A DNA stretch of 64,000 nt from Mycolicibacter heraklionensis (lineage in GTDB: Bacteria > Actinomycetota > Actinomycetes > Mycobacteriales > Mycobacteriaceae), in NCBI RefSeq assembly GCF_001021505.1, contig NZ_LDPO01000002.1, positions 1 through 64,000 on the forward strand. The letters are read 5' to 3'. Shown here in pieces: positions 62,556 to 64,000 of this stretch. Position numbers and translations under genes: made by a program. The stretch's first letter is position 1, and every line of letters starts with the position of its first letter. Below the pieces are notes generated by a model, which saw only the letters and a list, made by a program, of their open reading frames with translations, had not been told where the DNA came from and did no database searches.

Positions 62556-63001
62556 TGGCGCTTCCGTCGGGAGCCGACAGAGCCCTGCCGCCGGCGCTGT
62601 CCGGCATGTGTGGGCTGGCGATGGCCGGAGTCGCCGGTTTGGGCGCGTCGGGTATGGCGGCGATCGCGGCGTTGCTGTCTGCCGGTGCGGTGGTGCTCGG
62701 GTTCCGGTGGCGAGTGGCGGCGACGATGGCGGTGCTGCTTGCCGTCGTCGCAATTGGCCTGGCCGATTCGCCCAACGTTTCTGCGGCGGTGGCCGGTCTG
62801 GCCGCGGTCGGCTACCTTGCGCTGCGCCACGTCGGCACGGTGACCGTACCGACGGTGATCTTCGCCGTTGGGTTCACCGTCGCGGGGTTGATCGCGACGG
62901 TGTTCCCGTGGCGGCTGCCCTGGCTACCGCTGTTGGCGCCGTTCGCGGTGTTCGGCTTGTACGCCGTTGCCGCACAACCTTTTCTGCGCGTCGAGCGGTA
63001 G
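62552..63001 (+). CDS. Small multi-helix membrane protein closing the MoxR operon (Rv3162c-like)
   Basis: This 149-residue protein has about five hydrophobic helices (LSGMCGLAMAGVAGLGASGM onward). Its GTG overlaps the DUF58 stop by 4 bp. No enzymatic motif is seen. It converges with the nitronate monooxygenase gene 4 bp away. Confidence 0.8.
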   Translation: MMALPSGADRALPPALSGMCGLAMAGVAGLGASGMAAIAALLSAGAVVLGFRWRVAATMAVLLAVVAIGLADSPNVSAAVAGLAAVGYLALRHVGTVTVPTVIFAVGFTVAGLIATVFPWRLPWLPLLAPFAVFGLYAVAAQPFLRVER

Positions 63002-63005
63002 TGGA

Positions 63006-64000
63006 TCAGACGCCCGATGCTTCGTTGAGGGCTTCCAGGGTGCTGGTGGCCTCGAGGTACTCCTGAATCCACCGTTCGATGACAGTCGCGGTCTTCTCCA
63101 CCTTGGTGAACTGGCCGACGACCTGCCCGACCGGGTTGAACGCGACGTCGACGCTCTCGTTCGGGTACTTGTTCGTAGCACGCACGGCCATGCCGGAGAC
63201 CATGTACTGCAGCGGCATACCCAACGGCTTCGGGTTCTCCGGGGCTTCCCAGGCCTCGGTCCAGTCGTTGCGCAGCATCCGGGCCGGCTTGCCGGTGAAG
63301 GAGCGGCTGCGGACGGTGTCGCGGCTGCCCGCCTTGATGTAGGCCGCGTGCTGCGCCTCGGTGTTCGAGGATTCCTCGACCATCAGCCACTGTGAACCGG
63401 TCCACGCGCCTTGTGCGCCCAGCGCCAGGGCCGCGGCGATCTGCTGGCCGCTGCCGATGCCGCCCGCCGCCAGCACCGGCACCGGTGCGACCGCCTTGAC
63501 GACCTCGGGCCACAGCACGATCGAGCCCACGTCGCCGCAGTGGCCGCCGGCTTCGCCGCCCTGGGCGATGATGATGTCCACGCCGGCCGCGGCGTGCTTC
63601 TGTGCCTGTCGCGCGGAGCCGCACAGCGCGGCGACCTTGCGGCCCGACTCGTGGATGTGCTTGATCATGTCCGCCGGGGGAGTGCCGAGCGCGTTGGCGA
63701 TCATCGTCACCTTCGGGTGCTGCAGTGCCACCTCGACCTGCGGGGTGGCGGTCGCTTCGGTCCAGCCGAGCAGCTGCAGGCTGTCCTCGTCGGCGCCCTC
63801 GACCGGCACGCCGTGGTCGGCGAGGAGCTTCTTGCCGAAGTCGAGGTGCTGCTGGGGGACCAGCTTGCGCAGCGATTCGGCCAGTTCCTCGGCGGACTGT
63901 CCGGAGTCCATGCCCTCGTACTTGTTCGGGATGACGATGTCGACGCCGTACGGGTGGTCGCCGATGTTCTCGTCGATCCACTTCAGCTCGATCTCGAGCT
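63006..64000 (-). CDS. Nitronate monooxygenase (2-nitropropane dioxygenase type), 5' part beyond window
   Basis: The frame is open to the window edge, so the N-terminus is missing; about 331 residues are visible. It is an FMN-dependent TIM-barrel protein with GVDIIIAQGGEAGGHCGDVG, LWPEVVKAVAPVPVLAAGGI, GSGQQIAAALALGAQGAWTG and WTGSQWLMVEESS, the phosphate-binding loops of the NMO family. It oxidises nitronates or related compounds. It corresponds to Rv1894c. Confidence 0.9.
   Translation of the reverse strand, partial: LEIELKWIDENIGDHPYGVDIVIPNKYEGMDSGQSAEELAESLRKLVPQQHLDFGKKLLADHGVPVEGADEDSLQLLGWTEATATPQVEVALQHPKVTMIANALGTPPADMIKHIHESGRKVAALCGSARQAQKHAAAGVDIIIAQGGEAGGHCGDVGSIVLWPEVVKAVAPVPVLAAGGIGSGQQIAAALALGAQGAWTGSQWLMVEESSNTEAQHAAYIKAGSRDTVRSRSFTGKPARMLRNDWTEAWEAPENPKPLGMPLQYMVSGMAVRATNKYPNESVDVAFNPVGQVVGQFTKVEKTATVIERWIQEYLEATSTLEALNEASGV

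Overview
The window is chromosomal DNA of a Mycobacterium. The G+C content is high. It carries an antigen 85 gene (fbpB), the Ala/Pro-rich antigen gene apa behind modABC, glcB, guaB1, ahpC/ahpD/oxyR, a bacterioferritin under IdeR-type iron boxes, a PGRS-like glycine-rich protein, and mycobacterial secreted-protein families. Gene order follows the M. tuberculosis Rv1832-Rv1894 segment as I remember it, with clear departures. Urease is absent between the thioesterase gene and ndh. The vapBC13/PE_PGRS34 position holds a different gene. A phosphoketolase/MmpS-like pair and a MoxR-DUF58 operon are inserted. No tRNA, rRNA, insertion sequence, prophage or CRISPR array was found. The species is not determined; a non-tuberculous mycobacterium is the safe reading.

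Layout. 1-3.3 kb: 3' part of a glycine-rich/GH5 protein, then a TetR regulator and an MpaB-type oxygenase read leftward from a palindromic operator. 3.3-6.4 kb: tandem glycine riboswitch and gcvP. 6.5-8.2 kb: a secreted Leu/Gly/Asp repeat protein. 8.2-17.4 kb: a leftward block with a VWA/substrate-binding membrane protein, malate synthase, a DNA glycosylase-like protein, two CNNM/CBS membrane proteins and guaB1. 18.1-21.3 kb: two tandem secreted histidine-phosphatase paralogues and an alpha/beta hydrolase. 21.3-26.9 kb: gnd1, BlaR-like peptidase and BlaI, thioesterase, NDH-2, SDR. 27-31.9 kb: modABC-apa, a small membrane protein and adhA. 31.9-39.5 kb: CPBP protease, MmpS-like protein and phosphoketolase on the left-reading strand; a double CoA-transferase and a thiolase-like protein on the right-reading strand.

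39.5-45.9 kb: FAD reductase, HhH-GPD protein, lldD2, DUF1810, a deaminase, and ahpC-ahpD divergent from an intact oxyR. 46-48.4 kb: enoyl-CoA hydratase, then an iron module made of a Bfd-like ferredoxin, an unknown gene under two abutting iron boxes, and bfrA. 48.4-57.7 kb: MFS exporter with a winged-helix tail, CMD protein, NTF2-like protein, CocE/NonD hydrolase, SRPBCC protein, fbpB, a Pro-rich membrane protein, YceI and a small secreted protein. 57.8-64 kb: gnd2, a five-gene MoxR/DUF58 operon whose genes overlap by 4 bp, and the 3' part of a nitronate monooxygenase.

The genes form several working groups: central carbon metabolism (gcvP, glcB, two 6-phosphogluconate dehydrogenases, phosphoketolase, lldD2), redox and peroxide defence (ndh, ahpCD/oxyR), iron storage (bfd/bfrA with IdeR boxes), molybdate uptake (modABC), and the cell envelope (fbpB, apa, the repeat protein, phosphatase paralogues). 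The most unusual observations are two adjacent secreted histidine phosphatases that both lack the second catalytic histidine, a GH5 domain whose nucleophile position is Gly, and an IdeR-type tandem box in front of an uncharacterised gene beside bfd and bfrA.
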